This document shows, in pieces, positions 26,460 to 39,901 of a stretch of DNA of 64,000 nucleotides (position 1 is its first letter; each line of letters begins with the position of its first letter). The stretch is from Temnothorax longispinosus (Eukaryota > Arthropoda > Insecta > Hymenoptera > Formicidae). The DNA lies in contig NC_092365.1 in the NCBI RefSeq assembly GCF_030848805.1, forward strand, positions 17,847,049-17,911,048, in the 5' to 3' direction. The position numbers and the translations under genes were made by a program. The notes under the pieces are model-generated. The model made no database searches. It was not told the origin of the DNA and saw nothing but the letters and a program-made list of their open reading frames with translations.

Positions 26460-28449
26460 ACGATCATTCTCGCGTAATTAGGTATATAGAGCCCGGCGTC
26501 GGCCGACACGTCGAAACGCGCAGCACATCTCGTGCGAGACGCGTCGCGACGACCGGTGGTCTCGGTCGTCTACTCCTCGCCGTGTCCTCGCGTCGCGTCC
26601 GACGCCTCCTCGTAAAACGCGGCGGCGGTGACGCCGGTGACGCGTCAAGCGAGCGTCGGCCGGCGCGGGGCGAGGCGGAGCGCGGCGAGGCAAAGATGGA
26701 GCCGGGTGAGGGGCTGCGGGGCGGAGGGGGGTAGGAGCGCGGCGCGGTGTGGCGCGTTGCGTCGCAACGGTGGGAACGTTCGATGTGTGCGAGCCGACCG
26801 TAGCCGTACAGATGGTCGGCTACGTGTACGCGTTCACGCTCGCGACCGCGATAGAGCGCGGGTAGAGAGAGAGAGTGGGGTGACGGCGCGGTGCGGCGCG
26901 GCGGTGTGGTGGGGGATCGAGTAGACTCGCGTATTCTATGGGCGGGGCTTTGGCCAGCTGGCAGATGTTTCCCGCGCGGCCGCGTCATTCCTCTAGCGTA
27001 AACCTACGCGACGGGAAAGTAGTCCCGCGCCGCGGCGCCGTGCATTTCCCGCGACGGGCGACGGGGGTATCAGGGGGTAACCGCCGGCCACCTACGTACG
27101 GATTTTCGCGCGCGAGTGAACGATCCGACGGCACCGAGCCGCCGAGGGGGTAGCCGGATTCCGTCGAGGCCGGGATCGTCGAGGATGAGCTGACGGGGGA
27201 TTGGTCTGAAGCGAGTCGCCGCTCAGGGCAGAGCGAAGTGCGCGGCTTCTCCCCCGCTCGGGCACCGCGAGCCGCCTTCTCTCGATTGTACGGCTAGGCG
27301 AGTTGCGACCGGCAAGGACTCTCTCCGAGCGTCCTGTCCTCCTCCTCGAGGTGAGATTCTCCGCGAGCGTTGGTCGCAGCCGCGTGCGCGCGCTTCGGCC
27401 CGCCGCGATATCCGTCTCGCGCGGTTCATACGCGTCATACGCGAAGGCCGTAACCGCCGCAACGTATACGCCGCGGTTCAACGTACGTCGTCACGGACTT
27501 GTCACGCGCGCGCGCGGGCCATCGATGTGCGAGCGCGCGCGACGATTCTACCGGCGTGCGAGGGTAGAGCGAGTGTACGCGAAATGTCGCTCCGCGTTCC
27601 GGCGTATTAATCAGACGGGTGCCGAGAATTCTTGTGTGATCGCGAGCAAGTGCGAGGGAACTAGAGACATCGATTAGGACAGGTATCTCGCGTGCGATTC
27701 GACTTCGACGCGAGTGTCAGTTCAACCCGAATCGCGTCGTTGTGTGACATTTCGTGGGAAAACGTGCGGGCGAGTCGGTCCGCGTATCGCGAGTGAAGGA
27801 AAAGTGTCGAGTGAACTCGAGTGGCCGGAGTGCCGACGCCCCCGGTGGAGAAAGGAGCGCCCTCGGCCGCGCGCCCGCGCCCGAGTCGCAGTAGCGACGT
27901 TCCTGACGCCGGGCGGCGGAGTGATCCACGGCGCGCCGTGGGGGCCCTCAGCTGTTTCCCGCCAAAGATCGCCATTACAAAACGCGTTCGGGCGTTGTGT
28001 GTGCGCGCCGCGCGGAGCGTGTGGCTGTCCCGTGGACGAATCTCCCGTGCGTGTCGCCGGCGTTTTGCCTGAGGAGAGGAAAACGGGGTCGTCGCGAGGC
28101 ACGGCGTGAGCCGGAAGTGGCGAGTATCGCGTATATACGTGAATCGTGTCGCGAGCGGAGACGCGTTTTTGATAAAACGCGCGTTGTTTGTCCTTCTCCT
28201 CCGTCCCGGAGTGGAGTGCGCGGTCGGGCGATCAAGTGAAGGAGCGAGCGAACGACGGAAAGACGGACGGACGGACGGACAGCGAGGCGAGAAAGGAAAG
28301 CGGGAAAGAAGTGCGCGAGGAAGAAAGAGTGTGAGCGATAACGCAAAGATATCCAGGAGAGCGAGCGAGAGAGAGACAGCCGCGACGACGGCCGTCGGGA
28401 ACGTGAAATTCGTTCGGCGGGGACTCTTGGTGCCGCGGACTGACGAGAT
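26460..28449 (+). promoter_or_regulatory. CpG island: promoter and long 5' UTR of crp/TFAP4
   Basis: About 2 kb of very CpG-dense DNA, the most GC-rich in the window, ending at the ATG of the proposed first crp exon. Numerous overlapping open frames on both strands reflect base composition rather than protein. A short (ACGG)n run lies at about 28262-28280. An in-frame TGA sits nine bases before the ATG, so the frame does not extend upstream. The transcription start is not fixed. Developmental regulators in Hymenoptera often have such CpG-rich, low-methylation promoters. Confidence 0.65.
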
Positions 28450-28535
28450 ATGTCAGTGCAATTTGTTGCTGACGATCGGATTTTGCTCGAGGAAATCGTC
28501 GAGTCGACTGACCAGCCGGAAGCTGACCTGTGCGG
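28450..28535 (+). CDS. crp: crp/TFAP4, first coding exon (28 codons plus two bases)
   Basis: The ATG at 28450 opens a frame MSVQFVADDRILLEEIVEST and on to ADLC, ending GG before a consensus GTGAGT donor. The exon ends in phase 2, and the bHLH exon at 46500 needs exactly that phase; the joint makes a glycine. In-frame TGA at 28441 supports this ATG. The peptide is acidic and short and has no motif of its own. The call rests on position under the CpG island, the strong donor and phase match across an 18-kb intron. The acidic lead-in merges smoothly with the SDETVNDGSV start of the next exon. Another first exon, for example from near 45 kb, cannot be excluded. Confidence 0.65.
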
Positions 28536-29440
28536 GTGAGTTTCTTTTTCATCTACTCTTTCCGTGAAAAGAAAAGAGGCCGGGCGTTAGTGATAGTAGG
28601 TATAATGTGTGGCGATGGTGTGGCGTGCCGACTACCGCCATGAATCTATGCATGCGTGCACGTATATCTATATACGCATATATATACCCTATACCCGCGT
28701 TTGACATGACGAGGTTACATTGTGCGCTTCGTAACCGGGCAGAAAGAGACCGAGCGAGCAGGAGCGAGAAAGATACAGGGAGAAAAAGAGAAAGAGAGAG
28801 CGAGAGAGAGAACGCGCGAAAGAGAGACGAGCGGTCTTTATTGGCTCTCTCGAAAGAGTGTCGTGCTCGATCCGCTTATCGCCTCAACCTGTTTGCGAGA
28901 GCGTAACGTAGCTGCCGCCGTGGCATCGGAGCGGCGGCGGCGGCGGCGATGGTGGTGGTGTATCGGCATTGTCGGGCTCGCGCGAGGTGCGTGCGTATCG
29001 AGCCGCGCGAGAGAAAGAGAGAGCGCGGGCACAGCTGTTGAAGCCGGCCGGCCGGCCGGCCGGCGCCCGTCGCCCCGATATCCCGACCGCTGGTGGCTGC
29101 TGCTGCTGGCCCGATGTGTATGTGATCGCGACGCTGCGTCGGCCGCCGCCGCCGCGCCGCCACGGCTCCCCGAAAGCCGTTTTCCGCTGGAAACGCAGGG
29201 ACGCGTAGCGCCGCGTCGCCCCGCGTCGGACCGGACCGGCATGGCACGGCGCGGCGCTCTCGCGAATCTCCGCGCTCTCCATGCGTTCACGCCCAACAAG
29301 CATGGCGCGCGCGCCCGCCGCCTCGTTCATCGCTCGCGTCCGCGGCGGATGCCTCTCCTCCCTCGTTTTCGCGACGTCTCGCATTTCTTCCGTTACCGCG
29401 CGCGCATCCGCATTTCACTCTTACGTAATGCAAAAAACTC
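28536..29440. promoter_or_regulatory. Downstream part of the crp CpG island (start of intron 1)
   Basis: The GC-rich sequence continues past the first donor to about 29.44 kb. It includes GA-rich runs (28780-28830) and a GGCC run. Open frames on both strands are arginine- and alanine-rich and compositional. The base composition drops sharply to AT-rich at about 29.43 kb, marking the end of the island. Confidence 0.5.
29044..29063. repeat. (GGCC)n tetranucleotide run
   Basis: Five GGCC units in a row inside the crp CpG island. Confidence 0.9.
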
Positions 29441-31135
29441 GTAATTTCTTTGGAATATCTCTCGTTCTGTATACTTATATCCATTGAGATTGGAAGAGGA
29501 TATTCGTTTTCTTTAAACACTAGCTCGGATCGGAATTTATCTTATTTTTTCTTCGGCATACTTTTTATCACATTTTATGCTTTTCCAGCGTTATCCAGAA
29601 TACGTTACAAATTTTTATTGTTTTATAAAATCAGTTTGCGACCCTCTCTTCTTGGGTCGCATCAAATCATCAATTATCTAGAAACTGCGCTATATGTTTA
29701 ACGAAAGAATGGATTCTTTTGTAAATTTAGATTTGTCGATAAAAATTTACAAAACGCGAAGCTCGCACAATTGTCCCACTTAAAATTAATATTTATTAAG
29801 TCTTCCCAAGTACGAGCGTTTATCTGTAAACGCATCTTCATTGATGTTGCTACAATACGTCGACAATGACGACAATGGTTATATAAATACGGTTCGTAAT
29901 ATCCGGCGCGATGAAAGAGAACTTACATAAAATCGCTCTTACAAACATATAAATTTGTCGTAAAATCATAAAGCGATTTCGTCTTTCGTGCCGACGAAGC
30001 CGACGGATCGCGCTTCGTCAGATTCAAAGCGGCACGCCGAGCGTCACTTTTTGCGTCTTCGACCGTGTGAGGCGTGTTTTTCTTTTTTTTGATCTCACGA
30101 GTACAACGATCGTAGAACAAAGAAGCAGGAAGGCGCGAGGAAAGTGTGTCCTTTTGTGTACAGCCGAGTGACCGACAGAGCCGGGAACGTACGGTGCCGC
30201 CGTACGCGTTACGTAAAGCCGCGTTTGTTGCACAATAATCGGTTTCTATAAATAACTCCAAGCATGCCGCGCTCCGGCTCGACTTCTTGTTTACATACGC
30301 TCATCACCGTTGTATTGCGCTCACTCGTGCTATGTCCCTCGGACTCCTCGAGTCCCTCGAATCGGCCTCGAATCCTAGAGACTGAATCTCATACGCAGAA
30401 GTTTGGCAATCTACGTACTAAAGTTTACAGACATTTATCCAAGTTAAAAGAGACGGTTCTCTAATACAAGTTCGTATATATTGTGGTGTCTATAAAATCA
30501 TTCTGAATTAATTACATTTATTAACGTTCCCGCGCCAAGTTCAACGCTTTTAGTTTCTTCCCCTTCCAAAATTTGTGTTGCAAGAAGAATATTTTTATGG
30601 TACATGGATAACGTAGCAAACAACGCTGTACATTCAGTGAAGCATGTTGAAATTATTCATAAAATCATACGTCTCATATTTTTCCATATTGAATCACTCG
30701 CTCATTGTGATATTATTAATACGAAGAATGTAAGAGAAGCTGGGTGCAATATTATGTATGGCGTAAAAGTATAAAATAGCGTACGCCATGGTGACAAAGT
30801 GAAATATCAATGTTGTCATCATCAAACGGATTATTACGATTGGTATGAAGCGTAAATAAATGATCAATGTACGCGACATACCTAATAAAGTAATAATATC
30901 GTTTCTCATATATCACCGCTTCATGTATCACGTTACGTTAAATTATTTATATGTTTCTAATCGCAGCAGTGAGAGAAAGAGAGAGAAGCAGTGGAATAGC
31001 TCAGACACAGCCTCGTGTATCCGAATTATATAATTCATCACTCGTCGAAAGCGTTTTGCTTATGCTGCGTTATCCGATGGCATTATTCCGTGAGCTCTGC
31101 ACAACAATAAGTCGACGTAGTTACGGCGACGTTAA

Positions 31136-31148
31136 GGGGGGGGGGGGG
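31136..31148. repeat. Poly-G run (13 bases)
   Basis: Thirteen consecutive G bases in otherwise AT-rich intron. Such a run is a likely place for sequencing or assembly length error. Confidence 0.9.
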
Positions 31149-32400
31149 AAACTATTTCCCAAACTTCCCTCGCGCGTTGGAATGTATAACTTTGACACCG
31201 AAGTTGAACGTAACGCACGAAATCACCCTAGATATGTGCTTATCCGCGCGTTTAATCGTGACGCGACAAACACAATATCAAAGCCTGTTAAACAGACTGT
31301 CGTTACGTAATCAGAATGGTTCTTGCATTACTGATCGTGATAAATTTGCTATCACCGATAAAATAATTTATTCCGACGCGCGCGCACCTCCGTCTCTCTG
31401 TACATATATTTATTCATTCGTCGGCTGGAAATAGCTTGCATTAGAAACGCAAATTACATTTCACCTGTCAAATGCATCTGTTGGTTTCTGTTCGTAATGG
31501 ACGAGTACAATTGTTAATTGGATGTTAAACGCAAAACTTTTCGTGTTCTATTTTTAATGCGATGTGTAATCTCCCCATATGTGTGTTTCATACTTGCCTA
31601 CGTCAATATTATCCAGATATATCTTTTTACATTTTTCCGACGTTTCGAATAGTTCACATGATGTCGCGATTGTAATTTATAATTTTTCCGGCGCCCCTTT
31701 TAATGCCATAAAAAAATATATGGTTGTCGTTGTCGCACAATACAATTGCATGATTTGCGGCACGTAAGCATATACCTACGAGATAAAGATCACTGACATA
31801 ACATCTTGGTAATATTTATCAGTGGTGCGACAGTTATCCCGAGATAACGCGTTAAACAGGGTGATCGTTTCACGCTGAACGTTCAGACATCGCGAGGCGC
31901 ACGTTGCATCCGCGACGCGTCACGAGTCTTTTACGCGCAGTTTGTTTTTCCGTGTCCACACAGAGAGACGGGGGGAACGGCTCCATCTCTATACTTCGAT
32001 GCACTTTTCGCGTTCGTTCGTAAACTCTCGTAGCTTAACAAATGGGTCGAGCCAATCCTGACCACGGTCAACGTCGCAGCGTATCCATATCACGCGCGTA
32101 CATTGCTGTTTAAGTATATATACACACACGTATACATATATACGTCGCGAGCGCATGCACTCGTGGAGTGACGCGGGCGAGGCGAGGGAGAGCGCGACGG
32201 AGCGGGATGCAGCGAGTGAGTTATATCTTGCACGGTGCACCCACTCGCGCGCCTCGCGCCGGGTTAACCTGTACATTCGGGTGCGCGTGCACCCGCGTCG
32301 GAGGTTTACGTCATATAACGTTCGTTCCGGCGGTACGGCGCAGTTCGTGAAACGCGTCCCTGAGAAAACGTCAATCCCCGACAAATTAACGTCGTGCCCT

Positions 32401-32666
32401 GTAGCGAGAAATAAATGCATTATAAATAGGAAAGCCCTTCGTTGCGAGAAGTGAGATGCACGCGGAAAAGACTCCGAGCTCGCGAGTACAGAAATATATA
32501 TCTTATAAATTTACGTAAATATTTTATAATATAAGATATTTAGGTAAATTTTATAAGATCTGGATTTCTGTAGTCGCGCGAGCTCTCTTGAGTCTTTCCG
32601 CGGGTGTCTCGCTTCTCGCGATGTGAAAAGGGCTTTCCTATTTACAATGCATTTATTTCTCGCTAC
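32401..32666. mobile_element. Palindromic MITE-like element with long arms
   Basis: About 266 bases with inverted arms of about 125 bases at high identity. The ends read GTAGCGAGAAATAAATGCAT and the complement, and AGGAAAGCCCTT and a GAGCTCGCG block recur inverted. The centre is an AT-rich hairpin. There is no coding capacity, and target-site duplication is not obvious. Confidence 0.85.
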
Positions 32667-33842
32667 TAGATATAATAATATCTATTTGCTGAAAGTGAAT
32701 TCTACGCGTCGCAATTTAACCGATCCTCGCAACTTTGATGTCGAGGCGGAAACGTGACGCGACACGCCGCAAAGTTCGGTACACGCCAAGGAAACGTCGC
32801 GACGCGACGCCGCGTCACTCGTCATTCCACTGCGAAATGTAGACGTTTGAACGGCTTCGTCTAGGAATGAGCTTAACACCTGTCGCAACTGCATAATTTT
32901 TTTTTTCTCTCCAATCTCGTTATCCGCCGTGACTTCCTGCCGGCGCGGCGGTTTTAACCAGGTCGGACATTCGCAACCGTGTCCGTTCGCCGCGCGATAA
33001 GCGCGAGCGAGAGCTGCAGCTCACGGATTTGTGTTTTTATCGTTCATGCAAATACATTGCGAATGATAGGTCGGCCGCTTGCGGTATAATGTCCGTGATA
33101 GATAGAAGTCTCGTCCGTGATAGACATAAGTAGACAAAACGGGTCTTTATTTGCCTGTATCTACCTGGAACATGACTTTGCAATAAAGCTCGCATATACG
33201 TGAGCATGTGTTGGAAAGATATACTTTACCGGCGTTGTACTATAATCTGCAATATCACTAGTAATTAACAGAAGACGTGCTTTCGTTTCTCTTGCTTCGC
33301 GAATATATAGATACTGTAACAGACATAGGCAAACGGGTCTTATTTTTAGGATTCGCGATATAATTACATGTCATATACATATCTTCCGGCTTGACCTGTA
33401 ATGAATCACTATTTCTATCTCTAGTTTATTAATCGATAAGAAAAGTGTAATATGCAGCTCTCTTACTCAGTTCACGAAACAGAGCTACCTTTATTTTAGG
33501 AACCAGCTGGGATTTAGACTTTACAATGTTGCGCATGAGTAAAGTTGCAATTTGTAGGATTCTACGAGGAATTATAGAGAAAGCTATGAATTACAATATT
33601 TTTTTAATTAGTAATAATAAATCAATGTCTGTTTTTTCGATGTACAGTTACATCAATAGAGCGTACAAGTAAGCTGTGTTCCATAACGTTTCATACGTTA
33701 TAAGAAACTATGCCTTATAATAAATGTTTAACAATAATGAATTAATATAACATTCTCTGACGTGGCTTGAAAAATGTAGCACGCAAGTGAGCTCTTCCAC
33801 AGCAGTTTACTCGATGAGAAAAGTAAGGTAAAAATATCAATG

Positions 33843-34039
33843 TCTGGACACGTACCTATGTCTGGACATTTTTATCATTTTAGTCCTTAAATAAGTTATA
33901 ACGTGAATTAAAATTAAAGAATTAAAGATAAAAATATTTTTCTTGTATTATATTTTCATCTTTGATTTTAATTCGCGTTATACTTATTTAAAAACTAAAA
34001 TGATAAAGGTGTTCAGACATATAGGTCTTGAGTGTCCCG
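33843..34039. mobile_element. Palindromic MITE-like element
   Basis: About 197 bases. The arms share TTTATCATTTTAG, AAATAAG and AATTAAAAT in inverted order, with GGACAC/GTGTCC at the ends. It has no open frame and is followed 50 bases later by a second, unrelated element. Confidence 0.75.
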
Positions 34040-34092
34040 GCATTAGTACATTTATCTTATTACATAGCGCGGTAACGTTATTAGTAATAATC

Positions 34093-34246
34093 ACCCGACT
34101 GGAAATTAAACTAGGGTCCATCCAATCTTGTTATAATTAGCCTGATTGAGTAATAATAAGGACCTAATCGGGTTGGCCTTAGTAAGGCATGCCTTAAGAA
34201 TAACCGGTCAGGTCTTTATGATATGTCGGGCCAATTTCCAGTCGGG
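34093..34246. mobile_element. Short MITE with CCCGACTGGAAATT terminal inverted repeats
   Basis: The left end is CCCGACTGGAAATT and the right end its exact complement, about 154 bases apart. The inside shows only weak further inverted symmetry (AGGTCC/GGACCT-type blocks). It is non-coding. Confidence 0.75.
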
Positions 34247-37200
34247 CACTAGCGGATCTTGACGTCGATAATGGGAAGGTTTTGACAAAATTATTTGATT
34301 TGATATTTTTCTTAGTATAATCACGCTTAGCCTCTTCAGGATCAACGAGAACTTGAAACTTTTGATCTTGTTTTAACGTAGTTTAATGCATTTTTTATTA
34401 GATTTTTAAAAACCTATCCAATAAAACTGATTTCTTTTATTTGGAAAGGGAGTTTAATCCCTCTCCCCAGGATCCGCCAGTGTTAGTAAATATTAACCTT
34501 CTTTGCGAAGAAATAAATAACGATACCGCGCTGTGTAATACGTTCGTCAACGAATAAACGCAATGTCTTACGTAATGCCCACGCGATCGCAATTTATTTG
34601 CACGCCAAGCTCGATAATCCCTAGATAGGCTGTGCCGGGCGATGGGGAACGTGCGCGACCTAGCTCAACGAAGACTACGCAATTTTTCCGGTGCAACGTA
34701 CGCATACGCGACGCGCGATCATCCGTCACCGGGTCGGCGGCTTTCGAGGTTAACCAGCTAGTCGCTTTGTGACCGTCTGCGAGCCGGATGGTCGCCGACG
34801 AGAGGCAGCTTAATCTTAAGCTATCCAGCCTTTTGTAACTTTTTAATAGTGTGAGCAAAAAAATTATTTTTGCAAGCAAAAAATAGCAAATAATTAGCAA
34901 ATTAATTCCATATAAAATTTTTTGTGTTCTGATAATTTGGCTTAGATAGCTTAATATACCTGCAATGCCGACGAGCCGGTATACTCTTGTCTGCTTTTTA
35001 TGACCACGTTTACGTTTACGTACGTCTCTCTTTCTCCGCTCGCGCGTGGGTGTGCGTGCGGGTGCGAGATAGGGAGTATGAATGAGGCCCCTGATTCCAG
35101 CGTCTAGGATCGTCTGTGCATGAACTGCGACACGAACCGTTATCGCAGCCGGAACAATCGCTTGAGATGCAGTTACGAATGCGTTCTTCTTATTAGTCGT
35201 AAGATGCGTCTCAGCCTCCTTTATCTTAACTCTGAGTTCGCTCTTTGTAAAATACAGGAACTTTTGGCCGTTAAAATGCTTATGACAAAACAAATGATGG
35301 ATATACGATTTTTGCATAGGAAGGGGTGTCGAATAGAATGCCAGGTATAATTTTGTGACTGAAAGTACACAAAGCCAGTTGCCGCCTGGCTGAGAATGTC
35401 TGACGCAATCATTTTTCTTTGAAATTTTAAATTGGTGGTGATGTGATCTTTTTAACGAATTTATTCTTGTGTATTCCGACTTTTTTTGTATAAAGTCGCG
35501 ATTAATATTCACAAAACCTACGCTCTACAAATCTTACACTCCACTACATATATTAATTTATATTGGTTTACGTAGAACAAATTAATTGTTACAGAAAAAT
35601 TTCTTACATTTTATTATCTTCTTTTATGAAAGATATTCTATGCAGTGTTAATTATCAATTTTATATGAACGAGAGATCTATGGAGTCTATCTTTGTCCAT
35701 GAAGTTAAATACGAACACAATTCTAGTATCTCGGAATATGCTACAGAATCTCGTCATATGGCCTTATGATGCAGAACATTCGACGCATTTGTACACGTAA
35801 ATATCAATCTAATTTCTACGACGCGCAACTTTGTTTCTCATAGAGAATAAGCGACTGAACCATGGAGACGATCTCGAAACTCCTTTCAGTTCTGCTATCT
35901 GACAGCAGACAACAATGGTTTCTCTGTTGACCTCTTATGCTCCACATATCCGTCGTGCACCGCAAACTCCGCTTACACAAATATCCTATGTTCGTGGAGG
36001 TGTCATATATGGATAAAAGCAAAGGGACCGACCTCAGACGCGGGAATAATACCTCCGTCTCACGCCCCTCTTTCATCTTTCTTTAAGTATTCACGCGGTG
36101 CTTTTCTTCGTCGCAGTTGGTTTTATTCTAAGGATGTTGTATTCATGTGTGTGCGCACGCGCATTTTATCAATATAGAGGAATGTTAAAAATTGTATCTC
36201 TCTCAAAATTGATAACAAAAATTGCAATTGTGAACATCGCATCTCCCTTTCAATTCCTTTAAATTTTTCCGAGCAGCAATGTAATTTTTAACTTTTTAAG
36301 TGTAAATGTTTGCAAAGTAAATATTGACTATTGAATTTATAGTGAAAAGCTAAAGTCATATTGTCGAAAGTGATCTTACGAAGGAAAACTGAAGCGTTAG
36401 ACAAGACGGTTAGAAAATATATATTTTACAATATATTTTAGCACTCATATTTTTGTGTCTTTTCATATCTAACAGAGACGAATTCTTTTCTACCTGCTAC
36501 CTGGATCCTTTTTTCAGAATTGCCCTGAAAAAAGAAAGGAAATGGCTAGAAGTACCTGCTGCTCTTCAGCTTTAGAATGTGCGTTGAATTTAGAAAATGC
36601 GTAGGAAAAAATTTCTAAGTGTCTACAGAAAAAATATTTCGGCAGAATCTAGTTTGTAACTTAAAGTTTAATCTAATTTAAAAATTAATATGTAATTCGG
36701 ATTTCTCGACACACTCGTGAAAACCGATTTTAGTATACTCAAAATTTTCAATATTTGATGGTGAAAAAGAGAAGAAAGGGATAAAACGGATTACGAATGT
36801 ATTACGAACCAGATTTAATTTTACAGTAACATTCATCGATTTAATTTTACAATAACTTCGTCATTGCCATTGAATGAAGATCAACATTGTTAAAAGAGTA
36901 AAACTAAAGAATCGATTCCTGGTTACTTTCTTTTCTGGACATCCTGTATGTCTGTAAGATCGATTATGATCGATAAGCATAATTGGAACTGTCTTGTAAG
37001 AGTATTTGTGGAGGTTTGTGGTGCGCGATGGACACGGCCTAGTCATAACATTCGCGATAACGGGCGTTTTCTTTTTGACGAATGCTGACGTGCGGGAGGA
37101 TGCAGCGTCATATCACACATCAGAGAGTTAGCGTATAAAGAACGCCCTACGTTCTTTCGATCTGACGCAGTACACAAACTACCGACTGTCATCCGCGCCT

Positions 37201-39154
37201 CGGTTCGCTGCCTCGTTTCGTATCCCAACAGCTGGTTGACTCACGTCATTTTACGCACGGGAGCGCACGCATTCCAATCGTCATCTATATAAATTGTCAT
37301 TGTTTTCCTCGCAGGTGCTCTCTCCCAAGTGATTAACAGCATATAATGTATTTACATACGTGCGTATGTCGTCGAATACGAACTGAAGCCTTTTGATTGT
37401 TATGTGCAAGTAAAACACCTGAATTAACGAGGTGACATATGAGAACGCATTCTTTAGGCGATTGCAATGATTTTTTTAATCGATAATAGATCATGTATCG
37501 AGAAATTTTTAATATTAATTAAAAGTATGAGAATCATATACAAAAAAATTAATTTTTTGATAATTTTATAATAGATAATTTTATAATGAACTATTAAATA
37601 TAAAATTATATGTTGCACAATACTGATGTAACTAAAAAAAGAAGGAAACTGTTGAAATTATCAAGTAATTAGAAAGTAAAGAGGAATGTTTGAAATAGTT
37701 TGAATGGAAGGTCGATAGATATCCGAGGATATGTTCCTCTGTCCTGTTGAGAAAAGAGTAAAATTCAGTCGGAGCAACCAAAGGTGAAGAGGAAGAAGAA
37801 GAGGAAGTGGTGGGATGGGACGAGAGAGAGGGAGAGAGAAGGCACGTAGAGACGACTCGACGTGGCGCCCGTTGGACTGCGTCTTACGTCACACTGCTAA
37901 ATATATATGCCTCGGCCGTTCCCAATCTCATATCCATTCTCGTTCTTCATTTCATCCCGCGTGCTGCAACGTGGAGAGCTAGGCGCACCGTCGTCACTGC
38001 CAAAGACATCTGCGTGCGCGCTCTCCTGCGCGCGCGCGCTCGCACTCGCCGGCATGCGTGTACCTCTTCTCTTACTTTGTCCTCATGTGCGTGTAACTTG
38101 ATACCGTGCGCCTCGGAAGCTGCAGATGCAACGGGCGTCCCGAAATCGCGCGACGCGACGACGTCGAGCCAACAATAACGTCGGCTGATTGTTATTGGCC
38201 GGGCGATTACTCTGACGATTGAGATAGGTCTTGGAGATCAGACGTTCGTGGTTTCTAGGAACGCGTCCTCCGCTTCTTCTCGAACTCGCTCGAACCATTT
38301 TCCAAATCGCTTCGTAATTGCGCTAGACGATTGAAATATTATCTATATATATTTCAACCCGCGTTTTTATCATTCTGTCAAGTTATACTTTTGAAGTTGC
38401 AAATCGAATATTAGTAATGTGTTCTATCGTGATTTATTATTATATTTTTATATTTTATTCGACTTTCGCTATCTTGCACTGGTATTCCGTAGTGATCTTT
38501 TTATCTTTTGGATTCAAGTTTAAGTTTTAATATTACACGAAGATATGTTTTTATTCAGCCGAGTGTGATGTACGGTAGCAAGCCATTGAAATAAGAAATA
38601 TTCGGGGCAAGAGAGAAACCTATTGTTGCCTATTTCTGGCCCTAATCCTGTTAACATCTGCCGACGACAGTTCCGTTCGCAGAAGAGTCCCTTCCAGATG
38701 TTGTCGTAAGCAGTCTTCTCCCTACCTTTCCGTTCGTTTTTTTTTCTTCAGGCTGCATAATCCAGAGGGCTATTTTATTTTCTCTTTCGTAGAGTAATAA
38801 ATTCTGCGACTTTTATCATATTTTTTTACACCTGGTTTATTTTCATCTATTTTTATATTTATAAAAAGATGACATTTTAAAAAGATCTTGTTCTGAGCGT
38901 AAAGCTTTGCAATATTGATAATAATATGGTATACGCGACAAATCTCGTAGTACGAACAAGACTTGCAACGATAAAGCTTGTAGTACGAGTAACTTTTTTA
39001 CACGATTCAAATATCTTCAAAAAAATGTGTACAGGATAAGATAGGCCGTAGCTATGACGATCTTTTCGATTACGTGCCTCTCGAGATAGAAATTCGACGA
39101 GCAATGCTACTTATACTAAGGAGTCATTCATCGACTGACATGATATTATGTACA

Positions 39155-39332
39155 ACAATCGCGCTCATTAATGCGTGGACACCGGAAATTGGACGCGTTT
39201 CCGAACACATTCAAATAGTAGAAAGTTAGAAAGAAAGAAATGACTATTTCTTTCTTTCTAACTTTCTACTATTTGAACGTCTTCCGAAACGCGTACAATT
39301 TTCGGTGTCCAGACACTAATGAGCGCGACTGT
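39155..39332. mobile_element. Tc1/mariner-like MITE (fold-back)
   Basis: About 178 bases, nearly all in two inverted arms. The right end, read on the minus strand, begins CAGTCGCGCTCATTAGTG and is flanked by TA. The left end is CAATCGCGCTCATTAATG. The inner parts match over TTCAAATAGTAGAAAGTTAG. A CAGT start with TA flank is typical of Tc1/mariner ends. There is no transposase, so it is non-autonomous. Confidence 0.8.
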
Positions 39333-39746
39333 ACAACTTAAGGAAGAAAGGAAAACTAAGTTTGTGCACCGATAGGCTTTGGCTATTAGAAATCGAGTTT
39401 TGGGAATAACTGCTAGGGGAAATAGACGTGGAGGGTGTTCGAGACCCTAAATCTACACACATACACATACATACATACATGTACGTATCAACCAATCGGG
39501 AACGGACGCGTGTACTCAGCTGTACCAGCGTGGCCTTGAGCGTCCATATAAGGTAGGAGTTTTACTGCGGACGGATCTTTTCCGAATTTATACCTGCTTT
39601 AGGTTAGGTCAGAGATCGAGTTTAGGGAAGGATCAGCAGGCAAGCATCAGCAGGGAAGCGTCAGTGTTTCTTTGCATCTTTTTTTCATATTATTTAATAT
39701 ATTCTTTGTAAAAAAAAATTTTTTTTTATAATATCGAGATAAGTTA

Positions 39747-39901
39747 AGGCCTAGTTTTACAAACGTCGGTTAACTTTTGATCTTAGGTTAACTCACTCTT
39801 TGTCTCTTTCTAAAGGGGACGTTAGAAAGAGACAAAAAGTGAGTTAACCTAAGGTTAAAAGTTAAGTTAAAAGTTAACCGACGTTTGTGGAACTGGGCCT
39901 A
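39747..39901. mobile_element. Short fold-back MITE
   Basis: About 155 bases. The arms share ACAAACGTCGGTTAACTTTT, TTAGGTTAACTCAC and AAAGAGACAAA in inverted order. The ends are AGGCCTAG / CTGGGCCT, with TTA on the left and AAG on the right. It lies about 415 bases from the previous element. It is non-coding. Confidence 0.85.

Noticed and set aside
26464..29444. Many 70-240-codon open frames on both strands in the CpG island
   Set aside because: High GC removes stop codons in every frame. The peptides are Arg/Ala/Pro-rich with no motif, and only the 28450 frame ends at a good donor with a phase that fits a known downstream exon.
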